Part shown: piece after piece, positions 1 to 11,005 of the stretch
Layout of the letters: the number at the start of each line of letters is the position of its first letter
How positions within the stretch are numbered: the first letter of the stretch is position 1
Source of the DNA: Puccinia triticina
Lineage: Eukaryota; Basidiomycota; Pucciniomycetes; Pucciniales; Pucciniaceae
Reading direction: 5' to 3'
NCBI RefSeq assembly: GCF_026914185.1
Contig: NC_070560.1
Coordinates: forward strand, 3,897,501 to 3,961,500
Length of the DNA: 64,000 nt
Position numbers and translations under genes: made by a program
Notes under the pieces: model-generated
Told to the model about the DNA's origin: nothing
Databases searched by the model: none
The model's input: only the letters and a program-made list of their open reading frames with translations

Positions 1-947
1 TGTTGCTCTCATTAGGTATTCTCCTATTTCTAGAACTCTCTGAGTGTCGTCCTGGGTGTCAGCCACAGAGTACATGTCACAGTACCTTACACGTACCAAG
101 TACCTGCAATTGTTCACATTACATATAGTACATTCCTTTTTACACCTTTATTACATATGTACATCATTAGATACAAGCTTAAGAATATACTCCTGTTATA
201 CATTACATTACAGATAACCATAGTTAAATACAGTTACCATAATGTACTGTTGTTATGAAAGTTAAGTTACGTGCAACAGTAAGATTACAATACATTGTAA
301 TATTACTGTACACGTGAAATACCCAAGACAGGTATCACTCATTTATCCATGTTACGCCTCAGTCCCCATTTACATAATATATTGGGTATGATATAAACAC
401 ATAAACAATACATGATGTAATCCAATTCAAAGAGCACTGAATGGAATCACTGATTGGTTATGATCAGCTAGTGTGCACAGCTACTGATCTAGGATCAGTA
501 CTGATCATTACACTGCCTTGATCATTTCCAATGTTGATCCTCATGAGGATCTGCTTCCCTTGAGCGCTTCCAGTTCCCCCCTGGTCCTGAAGCGCCTCCA
601 AGCGCCTCATGTTCCCTCCTGCTCTTTCCCCCCCTATATAAACACGCCCTCCAGGACTGTTTATCCCTCAGAATATTATTACAGCAAAGTTTAACCCATA
701 CTATAGTTAAACAGTGCTTTCATTCTCACCCATCATTCAATTCAGGAATACTCTCAACTCTTGATTACCCTTACCTTTCTGTAGGTAAAACCACAAACCC
801 AAGTTGAGTTATTCCTTGGATGTCTATTAACACCCTGTGTTGATCTGGATGCGCCTTAATTGAGCAAGCCTCTCAGTCAAGATTACTGTAGAGTGAAACC
901 TTTTACAGGTCTTACCACGAACCCATTGGCCCATCCTTGGCATCTTA
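1..947. repeat. LTR-like sequence, probably solo or end-truncated LTR
   Basis: No coding capacity is seen. The segment has a TATA box (TATATAAAC near 635-643), T/C-rich stretches downstream of it, and ends in CTTACA directly before the end of a gag-like ORF on the other strand. It resembles the segment at 13279-14074, which has the same TATA plus a terminal CTTAC...CGAACC layout. Its left end lies at or beyond the window edge, so no target duplication can be checked. The LTR identity is an inference from architecture. Confidence 0.35.
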
Positions 948-952
948 CACTA

Positions 953-2125
953 TCATCTTGCTTGTAACAACCCTCTCAGACACGGTTGTTTACCTACAGG
1001 CTGACACTGGGGGCGTCTCCAGTTCCTCCCTGATCCTCTCCAGTTGTTTTGAGGATGGGGGGGGGGGGGGGGGGGGGGGGGGGTGTTGTGGCCTGCAAGT
1101 TCTTGCGGCATTTGAGGATAAAGGTGTGGATTGTAGCCTCCAGTTTGATGATGCGGGCTGGGGCGGAATAACTGAACCACCTCTCGCGGTATAGAAGCTG
1201 GTGGCGGCCTCACTTGGAGCATCTGCGGCGGTGGCGGCGGCGGCAAGGGAGTTCCTTGGTAGTTCTGATTCTCTGGGCGCGGTTGAGGTTGCGGCTGTGG
1301 ACAAGATTCTGGTAGATTGGAAGGGGTAGGAACCTGGAACTCCTGCGCCAAGGCTCTGTGCTGAAAACCCATAGGCTTTGGAGTCGGAGTGACTAGCAGC
1401 GGTCGTTGGTTGGCGTGCGGTATCATTGCTAGCTGCGAAGGAGTTCGGATTTGTAGCGCGGTCGAGTTCGGCGGCATGTTGCTGTTGTTCTGATGCGTCA
1501 AAGAGACTTCTAGATTGTTGAGTTCCTCTCTGGGGATCCAATCCTGACACAGGCGTATCCCGTCGTTCCTCCCAACTAGATCTATGATCATTTCTTGGGT
1601 CATTGAGGCTTGGGAGAGGAGACGCCTCATAGTTAATATGTTCTGCGCTTCTCTGGCGCGGACAAACAGGTCAAATTGTTTGTTGAAAATACTGATGAGG
1701 CTGGATAGCTCCTCCTCTTCCGGGATAAGGTCCATAGGTCCTGAGGACGCCTCCCGTTGAGGGCTCTGAGTGTACAGAAGGAGGGCTAGATTGGGCGGCG
1801 CCGTGGGTCTCATGCCCTCTGGGTTGATAGGCTGGGAGGGCGGTTGACTCGTCTGAGGAGGGTTCACCGTTAAATCTATCTGTTCCCTGTCAATAGGTCG
1901 TGGGACCTGCGTGGATCTGCTCAACGCTAGAGCTATAGATGTCTCTCTAGGCTGGTATAGAGCCGGAGGGATCCCGGTATCTGGGGGGAGCGGCTCCTCT
2001 TCCAGGAGCTTGAGGAAGTCCTCCTGTAGAGGGGGCAAGGCTGCTTCTAGCCCTTCGAAGCCGTTCTTTGGCGGCTGCGCTAAGGCGGTATTGGTGGCGC
2101 AGTTCTGCTGAGAGGTCTTTGCCAT
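953..2125 (-). CDS. Proline-rich gag-like ORF of a retroelement, 3' truncated
   Basis: This ATG-initiated minus-strand ORF of 390 codons carries no recognised catalytic domain. The protein is rich in Pro and Gln, has an acidic N-terminal half (IPEEEELSS), a short helical middle with ARDAQN-like spacing (VRAREAQNILTMRR) and a poly-proline C-terminus. A run of 27 G on the plus strand (1057-1083) encodes that poly-Pro run; such homopolymers are error-prone, so the C-terminal frame is uncertain. The ORF stops where LTR-like sequence begins, so it is probably cut off. Upstream at 2904 lies an LTR-like border followed by the AATTGGGGGC motif seen just inside the other gypsy LTRs here. I therefore read it as gag of a degraded minus-strand gypsy-type element. 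A LINE ORF1 is a possible alternative. Confidence 0.45.
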   Translation of the reverse strand: MAKTSQQNCATNTALAQPPKNGFEGLEAALPPLQEDFLKLLEEEPLPPDTGIPPALYQPRETSIALALSRSTQVPRPIDREQIDLTVNPPQTSQPPSQPINPEGMRPTAPPNLALLLYTQSPQREASSGPMDLIPEEEELSSLISIFNKQFDLFVRAREAQNILTMRRLLSQASMTQEMIIDLVGRNDGIRLCQDWIPREELNNLEVSLTHQNNSNMPPNSTALQIRTPSQLAMIPHANQRPLLVTPTPKPMGFQHRALAQEFQVPTPSNLPESCPQPQPQPRPENQNYQGTPLPPPPPPQMLQVRPPPASIPREVVQLFRPSPHHQTGGYNPHLYPQMPQELAGHNTPPPPPPPPHPQNNWRGSGRNWRRPQCQPVGKQPCLRGLLQAR

Positions 2126-2903
2126 TTCTGAGGTGGGGAGGCATTGTAATTACGCGTAAGAAAATGTGAGAAAAAGGTAGGAGAAAAAGATTTACAGATT
2201 TTTTAAAGTGAAATACCTGAGTATTTAGATTTAGCGGAAATCCTCTTGCTTTTCCTAGTAGTAGAAGACAATTTTTTCTTATTTTCCTTTGCGCTTGGCT
2301 TCGCTGAGGAGTTAGAAGTCCACTCGGCTATATTAACAGGAGCTACGGTCCTTTTTCGACGAGTTTTCGGCGCTTTTGCTGTAGCAATAGGAGTCCACAC
2401 GGTGCTACTGATCAAATTGCCGTTACACGGATTTGCTATTATTTTGTTGTTGTAGTTTTCTTTGTCTGCGCTAGTCTACGCCGTCAAGAATTTCTTTACG
2501 GTCAACTGCGGTAATTGTAGATAAGAAGCAGGAGAATCTTTTGAGCGCACTCTGTTTTTTGCTATCTTTTCTTGATCCAAAGATATAGAGGGTTCTGGGG
2601 AGGATAAGTCCGACGAAGGGATAAATAGCGGCGCGAAAGAGTTGCAATTCTGCACTTTCACGAGTACACAAGACGTAAGAAAAAATTTCAAGGGTTCAGT
2701 TAGGAAATTTATCAATATAAAAGCAATTTTAGATAATTTTGGAGGAATTTTAGCGTTAGTAGGATATGTAGAAAATTTTTTCAAGTTATTTTTTCGAATT
2801 TTAAGAGTTTTTTGTTTGATTTAGTCAGGAGGATCAGTCCTTTGGCTTTATAGCAGTCTAGAATTATGAAAAGGTAAGTAATTTTCCCAATGAGGCCCCC
2901 AAT
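2126..2903 (-). other. AT-rich leader of the degraded minus-strand retroelement
   Basis: No convincing gene. Short lysine-rich minus-strand reading frames (2203-2415, 2476-2784) lack good starts and look like relics of the 5' leader. The segment lies between the gag-like ORF and the LTR-like border at 2904, as the 5' leaders do in the other gypsy elements of this window. Confidence 0.3.
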
Positions 2904-4745
2904 TGTGAGCCTGAGTCTCTATAGTGACTACAGGACACAAGAAAGAAGGGAGGAAATAGTTGGATTTCTTTGGATAAAGAAAATACAACTGTGAGAGAGA
3001 TAGAGAAAGAGAAAAGAGAAACAGGATAGGATCAGGATAAGGAGATATACTAGGTTATTCTAGTAGGAATGCACATCCACTGGCAATGCTACTCTTCAGA
3101 AGAGTGCTGCTAAGCTGTGCTAGAAAGTGCTACAGCCTCCTCTCACTAAGAAATGTGGAGGGTCTCTGGATTAGATAAGTTTAATCCAGCCACAATTTTT
3201 TAGCTTCCTTCTGGATAGTCAAGGTTCTTAAAGGGAAACCTGAGGGACAGCCCTGTAACCTAGATTTGAGGCAAAGGCCAGCAGATAATAAGGGACAGCC
3301 CTGTGATCAAGAATGAGGCAAAGGCCAGCAGATATGGAGGGACAGCCCTGTGATCAAAAGAAGGCAAAGGCCAGCAGAAAAGAACAGATCAAGCAAGACA
3401 CAGAGTTGTACCTCTGAGATAAACAAGGTTCAGTGAAAGAGGTTACTTACTGTCAATATCCTAGGCGCCTGTGACGGTAGGTATACTGGGAGTGTTGTAA
3501 ACTCTTTGGTGGTGATCCTGGGGTTATCTGGGGGTGGTTCTGGTGTGCTAAAGTCTGTAGATCCGCCTGAGGCAAGGGGGATCCTGACTACAAAAATTTT
3601 CACAGTTTGCTTATGTAATTTACATATGTACATGTGGTTTGGCGTGCCTGGTAGCGCTGACACTTCACAACTGCGCATGCGCGCCACAACTCAATAACTC
3701 AGGGAAGGAGCATGGTTACAAACAATTGGTAAGTTGTAACTAGGGTTAAAATTGCATGAGGAAACAGAATATGAAGTCTAAATAAAGTCATCTCTTAAGA
3801 TGAAAAAGATATGAAGTAATTCATATGTAAAAGGTATAAAAAGGCAGACTTTAGGTCAGCTGAGTTGACTCTAAGGCTGACAGGCAATAGTTGCTTATGC
3901 TGGCCTAACAGAGAATTTTTGATGACGGGGCCAGCTAGTTGAGGAGCTTGGTCTTATCCCGTCTATACGGGTGAGACGAGCTGGTGTCTGCTTGTCAAAC
4001 AGAGTTTGGCTAAGTCAGTGGTCTGTTATGTTTCTGTTTGTTCTTAGGGAGACTGTTCTACTCACCTTGCACGGTGGTTGCTGAGATCCTGTGGAGCAGG
4101 GAATGTTGGTTCCTGGTACCAATCCGGTCTGCAAGGGTTCTACAAGTATAAAGGTTGGTCAGCTGTTTATTCCAACTTTATCTCTCCTCAAGTACGTACG
4201 TTGACGCTGTTTCTGAGCTTAGTCTTCCCGTTGCGGTTCCCGGTATGGTTGCCGTATCTGCAAGCAATCAAGCAAGGCTTGTCAGCTAGAGATTGGGTTA
4301 GGGTTCTGATCTGCAGAGGGGCTTACCTATTTTTGCAGCTGGGGCTAGTTTTGGTTCTATCCGCGCAAGCTTCCTCAAGGGTTGCTGCGGGTCTGGGTCT
4401 GGGTTTTGCCGGAGCCTTGCGAGCTTCCTGGAGGATAGCTGCGGGCCTGAATCCGTATTCTCACACTAAGGACCTCGGCAAGCAGGTACAACATCAAGGT
4501 ACTTGCCAGGGAGGAATCATCTCCGGCGTGTGGATACATGTACCTATTTATGGATTCATCCTTGGAGCTTCTTCCGCTTGCCGGGCAATGATTCTGGGCA
4601 AGACTCCTGCGAGCAGTTAAACCGTGTGCCCGCTTCCTGGAGATGCCACTGGGAAGCCGGAGGTGATGCCTTGCCAGCATGCCAGTGAGAAGTCCCGGCG
4701 CGTGCTTGCTTGGCTATGAAAAGTTATCTGGTTATGTAATGGCTC
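2904..4745 (-). repeat. Candidate 5' LTR of the degraded minus-strand retroelement
   Basis: The left border reads TGTGAGCC and, on the minus strand, is followed immediately by ATTGGGGGCCTC. The same GGGGG motif lies just inside the LTRs at 10219 and 62819. A TATA-like TATAAAAAG occurs at 3835-3843 on the plus strand, and an internal tandem repeat at 3244-3383. The right border is not certain: GGCTCA near 4740-4745 would match the inverted LTR tip. A possible plus-strand reading frame at 4078-4620 starts with TTG and resembles no known protein; I do not call it a gene. Confidence 0.35.
3244..3383. repeat. Tandem repeat, about 47 bp x 3
   Basis: Three consecutive units begin with GGGACAGCCCTGT and contain GGCAAAGGCCAGCAGA (starts at 3244, 3292 and 3339). 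They differ by a few substitutions and small indels. The array lies inside the LTR-like segment. Confidence 0.9.
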
Positions 4746-4831
4746 ATCCATGGTTGTGTTTTTTTAGTTGTACATAATTTTTTTAGCCTTTTTTGCAAGT
4801 TGACAGCCATATTAATTTATGATTGTTTAGG

Positions 4832-6073
4832 CTATGTACATTCAGGTGCGCGGTTAGGGGTCTTATCTTTAGAGAGTTTTTCCAATTCTTTGGTGCAGAT
4901 GGGGCATGCACTGCTAAAGGGAGAATGATCATATTTGGGGTTGGAAAGGTCGATATCGGAGGAAGTTTTGCGGTCAGACTGTAAACATTGCTGACAGCTC
5001 CTGCAGGCATCCTCCATCTCTTCACAGGAGGCAGAGTTGTGCCCTGCTCCGCAGCGAGAGCAGATAGCTTTCTCTTTGCAAGAGTGAGCAAGGTGGCCTA
5101 CCGCCAAGCAATTGTAGCATTGCTTGGGGCCCTGAAGGTAATGTTGCCACTTCAGATGCAAGCTATTGTAGCATAATCCCGCTCTCTCAATGTCAAGGGC
5201 TATTTGCCTGTCAAACAAGTGAATCAATAGGGTGCTTGTAGCCTTACCGGAAGTTTTGGGGTTTAGGAGCCATCTGAATTTCTGGATCTCCTTTGGTTCA
5301 ATATCATTTTGTTTGCAAAGAAGCTCTACATGTTCTTTGCTATCGACCTCAAAGCTGGTGGGACAGGAGTGTAAGAGCACGGGGTGAGTAACTCAAGAGG
5401 TGACAAAAACAGGGTCAGCTTTCTCAGTCCAGAGATTTTTGTTATCAAGAAGCCATTTAGCAGCTTGTCAATCCTTGGTGTAAATTTTTACGTCCCCATT
5501 AGGAAATTGGGCAACCGCCTTTACCTTAATGGTTTCGTTATTGATCGTGGCACCCGCAAAGGATAGCGCCTCATTGATTTTTTGACAGATCACCGCTGCT
5601 GTCAGACCTTTGAAAGGCTTTGATTGATCAAACCTTTTTCTGATCACCACTTAGCCTAGCTTGAACCTGTTGATGTACAAGGAGGGGGGGACCGGTGGTA
5701 GGTTCTTTGGCACGCTAAAGTTTGGTGCCTTAGCAGCCTTCTCTGAGTAGAGAGGAACTGGCCTGGGGGGTAGGTTGCCTGGTCTCACGGCCGCTTGGTC
5801 CATCATGTTAGAAGAAGTCGGGAGCGACATGGTCTCTACCTTCTTCTCTAATCTGGCCATATTGGCTGCGATCTCCTCAATCCTCACTAAGAGGGTGTTG
5901 AAGGAGTCTGCGCGAGCTGCTCCAGAAGACTTCGAGGCCTGTCTGGAGACAGCCCTCTCGAGACTTTCCAATCTAGGTACAAGAGTATCAATCAGATGAT
6001 TGAGTTTCTCCGCTAGTTTGTTATCGACCTCGGCCAGGGAGCCCTCAGTAAAGTAAATGTCCAGGTGGGTCAT
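4832..6073 (-). pseudogene. LINE (Tad/I-type) ORF1 relic with CCHC zinc knuckles
   Basis: One continuous minus-strand reading frame of 414 codons is interrupted only by three stops: TAA at 5651-5653, TGA at 5468-5470 and TGA at 5381-5383. The product is an RNA-binding gag-like protein of a non-LTR retrotransposon. The N-terminal part has a helical/coiled-coil-prone segment (codons ~15-85). The middle has the RKRFDQSKPFKG...INEAL type segment typical of fungal LINE ORF1. The C-terminal part has two knuckles, CYNCLAVGHLAHSC (C-x2-C-x4-H-x4-C) and CSRCGAGHNSASC, followed by further Cys pairs. No endonuclease or reverse transcriptase follows, so the copy is only a fragment. All three stops can come from CAA or CGA by C-to-T; no frameshift is needed. 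The LINE assignment rests on motif order and is an inference. Confidence 0.8.
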
Positions 6074-6338
6074 GTTGTTACCGGTCGCGGGGCCTCCGCC
6101 CTGCGGGAGCAGGGGGTTTGCAATGGGTAGATGAGACTGGTAAGTGCTGAAGGGTTGATGGAGGGAATAGGGGGGAGAGCGGGGCTAGTGCTCTTGTGAA
6201 TTGCAAATGGGGATAGGGGGAAGGGGTTTGGAGGTGTTGAGTTGCTGAGTATGTGAGGTAGATTTTAGGATAACACCATTGGACGATTGAAAAAAGGGTG
6301 GTGACATATAATAAGAAGGTGAAAAGCCCCAACGCCAC

Positions 6339-6552
6339 ACTGCCAGCATAATTAGCTGGGTTAAGGTTATCCCAGTTAAACTGGGATGAACTCAACCAAT
6401 TTAAACTTGGTTGATCTCAACTGATGAAATATAAATCCAAGGTCCCCCCTTTGGATTTATATTTCATTGGTCAAGATCAACCCATTTTAAATTGGTTGAG
6501 TGCATCCCAGTTAAACTGGGATGACTTCATCCCAGCCAAACATGCTGGCAGT
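6339..6552. repeat. Long near-perfect palindrome (foldback/MITE-like)
   Basis: Arms of about 100 bp are separated by a 10-bp loop at 6441-6450. The inner arms TGAAATATAAATCCAA are perfect. Farther out, ATCCCAGTTAAACTGGGAT occurs in both arms and is itself palindromic. The outer tips are ACTGCCAGCA (6339) and its complement at 6543-6552. The arms remain similar over their whole length, so the transcript would fold into a long hairpin. No target duplication was identified with certainty. Confidence 0.85.
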
Positions 6553-6563
6553 GCCATCCTTAA

Positions 6564-6706
6564 CGGTATACCGCCTCCGGTACCGCCGGTACCCGCCCAA
6601 GCGGTGCCGGGTGCGGTGCCGGGTGCCATCAGGTGCCATCTTTTGGTATTCACCCGGTACCCGGACCCGCGACGGGTACTCGGGTCCCAAACGCCATCCT
6701 TAACTG
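6564..6706. repeat. GC-rich GGTACC/CGGGTACCCG island
   Basis: A GC-rich patch in AT-rich surroundings, packed with palindromic GGTACC, CCGGTACCGC and CGGGT words. The word GCCATCCTTAAC flanks it on both sides (around 6552 and 6692). A similar island occurs at 41754-41850. It looks like a small mobile element or the core of one; no coding. Confidence 0.5.
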
Positions 6707-7244
6707 TGACGCGGTTGACTCAAGTCAGGGCTGCCCGCCGAGCTTAACTAAGCCAACACTTGTGGTGAGCGGGTCTGGGCGGCAGCCCAGTCTCACCAGA
6801 GAGGCTTATGGATTAGCGCACCAAGTTTGCGTGAGCCAGACGTTATATTGAAGCCATTTTTCAGACTTCCTCCTTTGGCTCCTAGACCACTCATCATCAT
6901 CATTTCTTGTTTTGTTTTTCTGAGAGTCCATCATCCTCTTCATTTTTCCATATTTTTTTTATTGTTGTATTTCCACCCCATCATTTTTGAAACTTGAGAA
7001 CAAATAAATTTGAATTTCCGTCCCACTTAATTAAGCGCCAAATGAAATAACAAAGAATATCACATTATATTGTAATTAAGGATACTTGATGAAAAAGTAA
7101 CGAGTTATCAAACAGTATGAGTAATGAAACAGCTAAGCAGTAATTAACAACAGTACATAGTCGGACGAGTCCACCGAGTCGGTAAAAAAGTGATCGGAAT
7201 AACAAAGTCGTCAAGTCAAACACATGTAACTATCCAAGATCACA
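6707..7244. other. Intergenic region upstream of the helicase
   Basis: No gene seen. AT-rich sequence with a CATCATCATCAT run near 6890 and poly-T near 6953. It would hold the promoter and 5' UTR of the helicase gene; no clear TATA box was picked out. Confidence 0.4.
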
Positions 7245-8910
7245 ATGGAGGACATACAAACAAACGATCTACCCTCGCCACCTTCCGGAGAGAACAATCA
7301 CCCAGAGACGCTCCAACCGCTGCAGCCGAATGTCATCACAGAAGACCCCATGCCCTTCGAAGAGGGATTGGAAGATCACACCCGGGAGTCGTCATTGGGA
7401 GGATCTAGGCGAGTACTCAAGACAAAACGAGGAGAAGTTAGCTTAAATAATAAGATTATCGAGATGAAACAAGAAAAGCAGATAGAAATGTTGAAGAACC
7501 GCTTGGCAGCGGTTTACGGCCCTCAGGCTCCAAAGAAAGTCCAACTGGACTCGGTCATTGATCTGATTCACCGTCGCGACACTTTTGTCCTCGCCGGAAC
7601 GGGAGTTGGCAAGAGTCGAATTGCCAAGATGTACTGGGATCTATTTCCCAGATACAAAAAGCCAATCGTGCTGGTCTTGAACCCCCTCGACTCACTTGGT
7701 GATAATCAGGTATGCTCTTTCGCCAAACTGATACCTGACACTTACTAACCAAGCCAACCTACATGCATGCAGGTAGAGGAGAAAAAAAGTCTTGGAATCT
7801 CAGTGATAAATCTCACAAAGATGAACCTGAATGAGCAGGTTGAAAAAGAGATATTGAAGGGAGATTATTCCTTTATCTACCTGGTATGTTACTGAGTTTG
7901 CTTGCCGTGGCTTTCAGAGTTGAGCTGATGGTTTGGAAGAGCCCTGAGTTTTTGTTGAACAATGCAATATTTACCAGGATTTTCTTCAACGAGACCTTCC
8001 AGGATCGTGTTTTGTTGGTTGTGGTCGACGAAGCACACATGATATATGTGTGGGGCTTGGTTGCCAGTGGAAAATCCAAGAAGCTTTTCTCACACGGCCG
8101 CCATCAGGATCGGGCAGTTTTTTGTCCTTTGTACGGAGAGATTGCGGCTTGACTTTTAGGAATAAATGCACCATTACTTCTTCTATCAGCCACCTGCCGC
8201 CCGCAAGCAATTAAAGGCATACTTCAGAGCCTCAAGATAACTGAAGACTCTATATCTTACTGGCATGCAGAGCTCAGCCGACCAGAGATTTGCATTGTTC
8301 GTGTGCCAATGAAATATTCACTGAAGTCATGTGATGACCTCCTCCAACTATATGGCCCGCGTTCCTGTGTCCCCAACAACAAAGTAATACCAACATTGAT
8401 TTACTCCACCGCCCGGAACCTCACCATGCAAGCTTCAAAGGTCGTCCACGAGGCTAGGCGGATTCCGGGCGGCCACGGAGATGCCAACAGTATGTTTGCC
8501 TGGAGGTTCCATGCATGTTTGGGCAATGTGAGCAAGCAAGAGACCACGAAAAATTTTGCGGCTGGGGAATTTCCCGTGATCTCGTGTACAATGGCCCTTG
8601 GCCTCGGGCAAAACTGGAAGCGTGTCCGATTGGTTATTCATGTTGGACAAGGAGATCCTGCCTCCATCTTCTAGATGATTGGTCGCTGTGGGAGAGGGGG
8701 ATCAAATGGATTGGCTATTTTGTTTGTCGAGCCAAATCGCCGTTTGGGTAAGAATAGTGTTGAAGAATTCACTACACCAACTCAGCAAACCAATGATGAA
8801 CGGATGGACGCTCTCGCAATCACTCCAGTCTGTTTACAAATCTGTTTTGCAATTGATAACAAGTGAGCAAACCTACCTAGATGCGTGAACTTTTAAAAAA
8901 AAAAAACTGA

Positions 8911-8960
8911 CACCAGGGAGGGATTTGTTGCATTCTCTAGAGAGTGCCAGACCGTAATTT
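8911..8960 (+). repeat. E1 left terminal inverted repeat
   Basis: Begins CACCAGGGAGGG and contains CTCTAGAGAGTGCC, the decayed copy of a 20-bp palindrome kept intact in the right repeat. Pairs with 21414-21463. Confidence 0.85.
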
Positions 8961-8983
8961 TGTCAGTTGCTTGGTATGATGTG

Positions 8984-10218
8984 TGTCAGCCGGGCTACCA
9001 TTCTAAAATAGAGCCCCGCCTGCAGCTCCGGTAGCGCAGCCAAGAGCACCGTAAACTGGGTGCAGAGCAGACCGCAGCGCGGACCTCTGCGCAGCATAGA
9101 TTAGTTTTGATTGTTTTAATTACTTGCAAATAGCTTCCTAGAGAAGCTAGACACCAAGAGGACCGCCGCGCGGTCCAGAACCTCTTCTGTACAATATATT
9201 CCAACTAAGTACAAGTAACAAAACCAAGGGAGCCTGTATGAAAAGACCCCCTCAGAAAACCCACGTAATACTCAGCAGACAGCCACTGGTTGTGTGAAGA
9301 CTACGTGGGCTTGGTAGCGGCTAAATCACTCAGCCTGTAATACCTGGTCGCATGGAAACAACAGTCGCCGGTAGGCGGCTAAACAACCAAGCCACGCGAC
9401 TCAGAGAACTACAGTACCTGGTCGCGTGGTAATAATCTTCTTCCGAGCTCCGTCGCAGCAACAGTAGCGGAAAGACTTGGATACGAATCGCCGAAGAGCT
9501 CCGCATAGGAAATGACTCCTAGTGATCCTCTACTCGAGAGCAGAAGATCTCTAGCGTGTCATTCCGAGTAGAACTCAGTAAACAGGTTCTGAGAAGGAAG
9601 AATCCTCCTTGCGACCAGTATCCAAGAGATACGGGTCTTAAGAGTAGCAAGACCAGTAAAGAGGCTGTGCCTTCCAACAAAATGTATTGGAAGGCCAGCC
9701 AGGAGAATAGCGAGCCGACGAGCCTCCCAGAAACAGCATAAAAAGCCGGTGTTGGGAGGACTCTGGCTCCCCAGAATTGTCAATCACTTTAACCGCCCAG
9801 CAGCGCACTACTTTGCCGAACATATTCGTTGATCAGTTCGCTCTCAGCTTGTGTTAGATTGTTTTTAGATTCATTGCTCGTCGCTGGACTCCTGCTCCAA
9901 CAGTAAGTCCAGCTCATTTTCTCTTTATCATCTCGGGAGTAATCCCCATCAATTATATACTTGGGAACTTGTCGAACAACCCCCGCTTGTCGGACCCCAG
10001 ACAACACAGGACATACTACCCCTGCTTGTCAGGCCCTGTAAGAACCGCCCCGGAGGGCACCTTAACCATTCCGCTGCTCTCGCGGCCCCTCCGTTACATC
10101 CCATCAGGGATATAAATCTTTATAAACCATCATCTTACCGCGTCTACAGACGCGCCCACTCGCCGCAGTCACTCGTGTAGCTAGAGGACTTCGTGTCTTG
10201 GCATCACCAAGCCTGAGA
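8984..10218 (+). repeat. Gypsy-1 5' LTR
   Basis: 1,235 bp. Starts TGTCAGCC and ends GCCTGAGA, where the canonical CA tip has become GA. GCATAAAAAG near 9738 is a possible TATA-like signal. Nearly identical to 17826-19060. Confidence 0.95.
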
Positions 10219-11005
10219 ATTGGGGGTCTGGCCGGGAACTTATCCCAAAAAACCAGAAAAAATCCTACTTTTTCGTCTATCTGACGATTAACCAAACCAA
10301 ACCTACCCCTAAAGCTCTTTTAGCTTATATCACCGTTAGATTGTGTCTAGAAAACTCTGCAGTTTGAGCACGGCGCGCTATATCGCACCATTAGATTGAC
10401 TTTTTAGTCTAGTAAAGCTCAAAGACCGCGCTCTTTCGCGCGCAACTTACCCCTGAACAATTCAGAAGCTACTAATCCTTCAGAATTATCTCCTATCATC
10501 TCTTTACTCGCTTTTGAACCTCCCTAACTTGCTTTTTGTGTTCTTATTTTACCACATCAGTGGCTCATTTACAACAGAACGCAGAGCTGATCCAATATTA
10601 CCTCCGCTATCTTAAACTCAGAAACAAAGAGTTTATTAAAAACTACCAGCCGGACGACTTTGAAAAGTTAACCTGCGAAGAAAGAATCCAACTCGGCACG
10701 ATCCTAGTTGAAAAGAGCAAGAAAAAGGATTTAGAGGCTCAAATCACTCTGAACTTTTTACTCAACAAACACCGGTTGAATAGAATTCAAAAAAAAAAAG
10801 AAAGAAGTAAATCGCCTTTTTTCGCGTACTTAAAAATTTACTTTGAAGAATTCTAACAAATTATTAATTCTTCCGCCTAGTGGCCGAACAAAACAAGGAA
10901 AAAACAAGCTCCTTTACCGCAAAGGAAGCCGAGAAGTTTGAGAATCCCGTATTAAGCGATTCTGAAGCAGACGAACTCAGTTAGTCCAAGTTTCTATAGC
11001 AAATA
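10219..11005 (+). other. Gypsy-1 5' leader with primer-binding-like site and two short ORFs
   Basis: The sequence ATTGGGGGTCTGGCCGGGAA directly follows the LTR and recurs inside the minus-strand gypsy LTR near 62799-62819, so it is probably the primer-binding region. Two short lysine/acid-rich frames follow. One reads to the stop at 10854-10856 from about 10560; the other runs from about 10881 to 10983. Both begin GTG-GCN where an ATG would be expected, and their status is unclear. Confidence 0.5.

Noticed and set aside
4078..4620. Possible 180-residue protein
   Set aside because: It starts with TTG, has no family likeness, lies inside an LTR-like segment and has biased composition.
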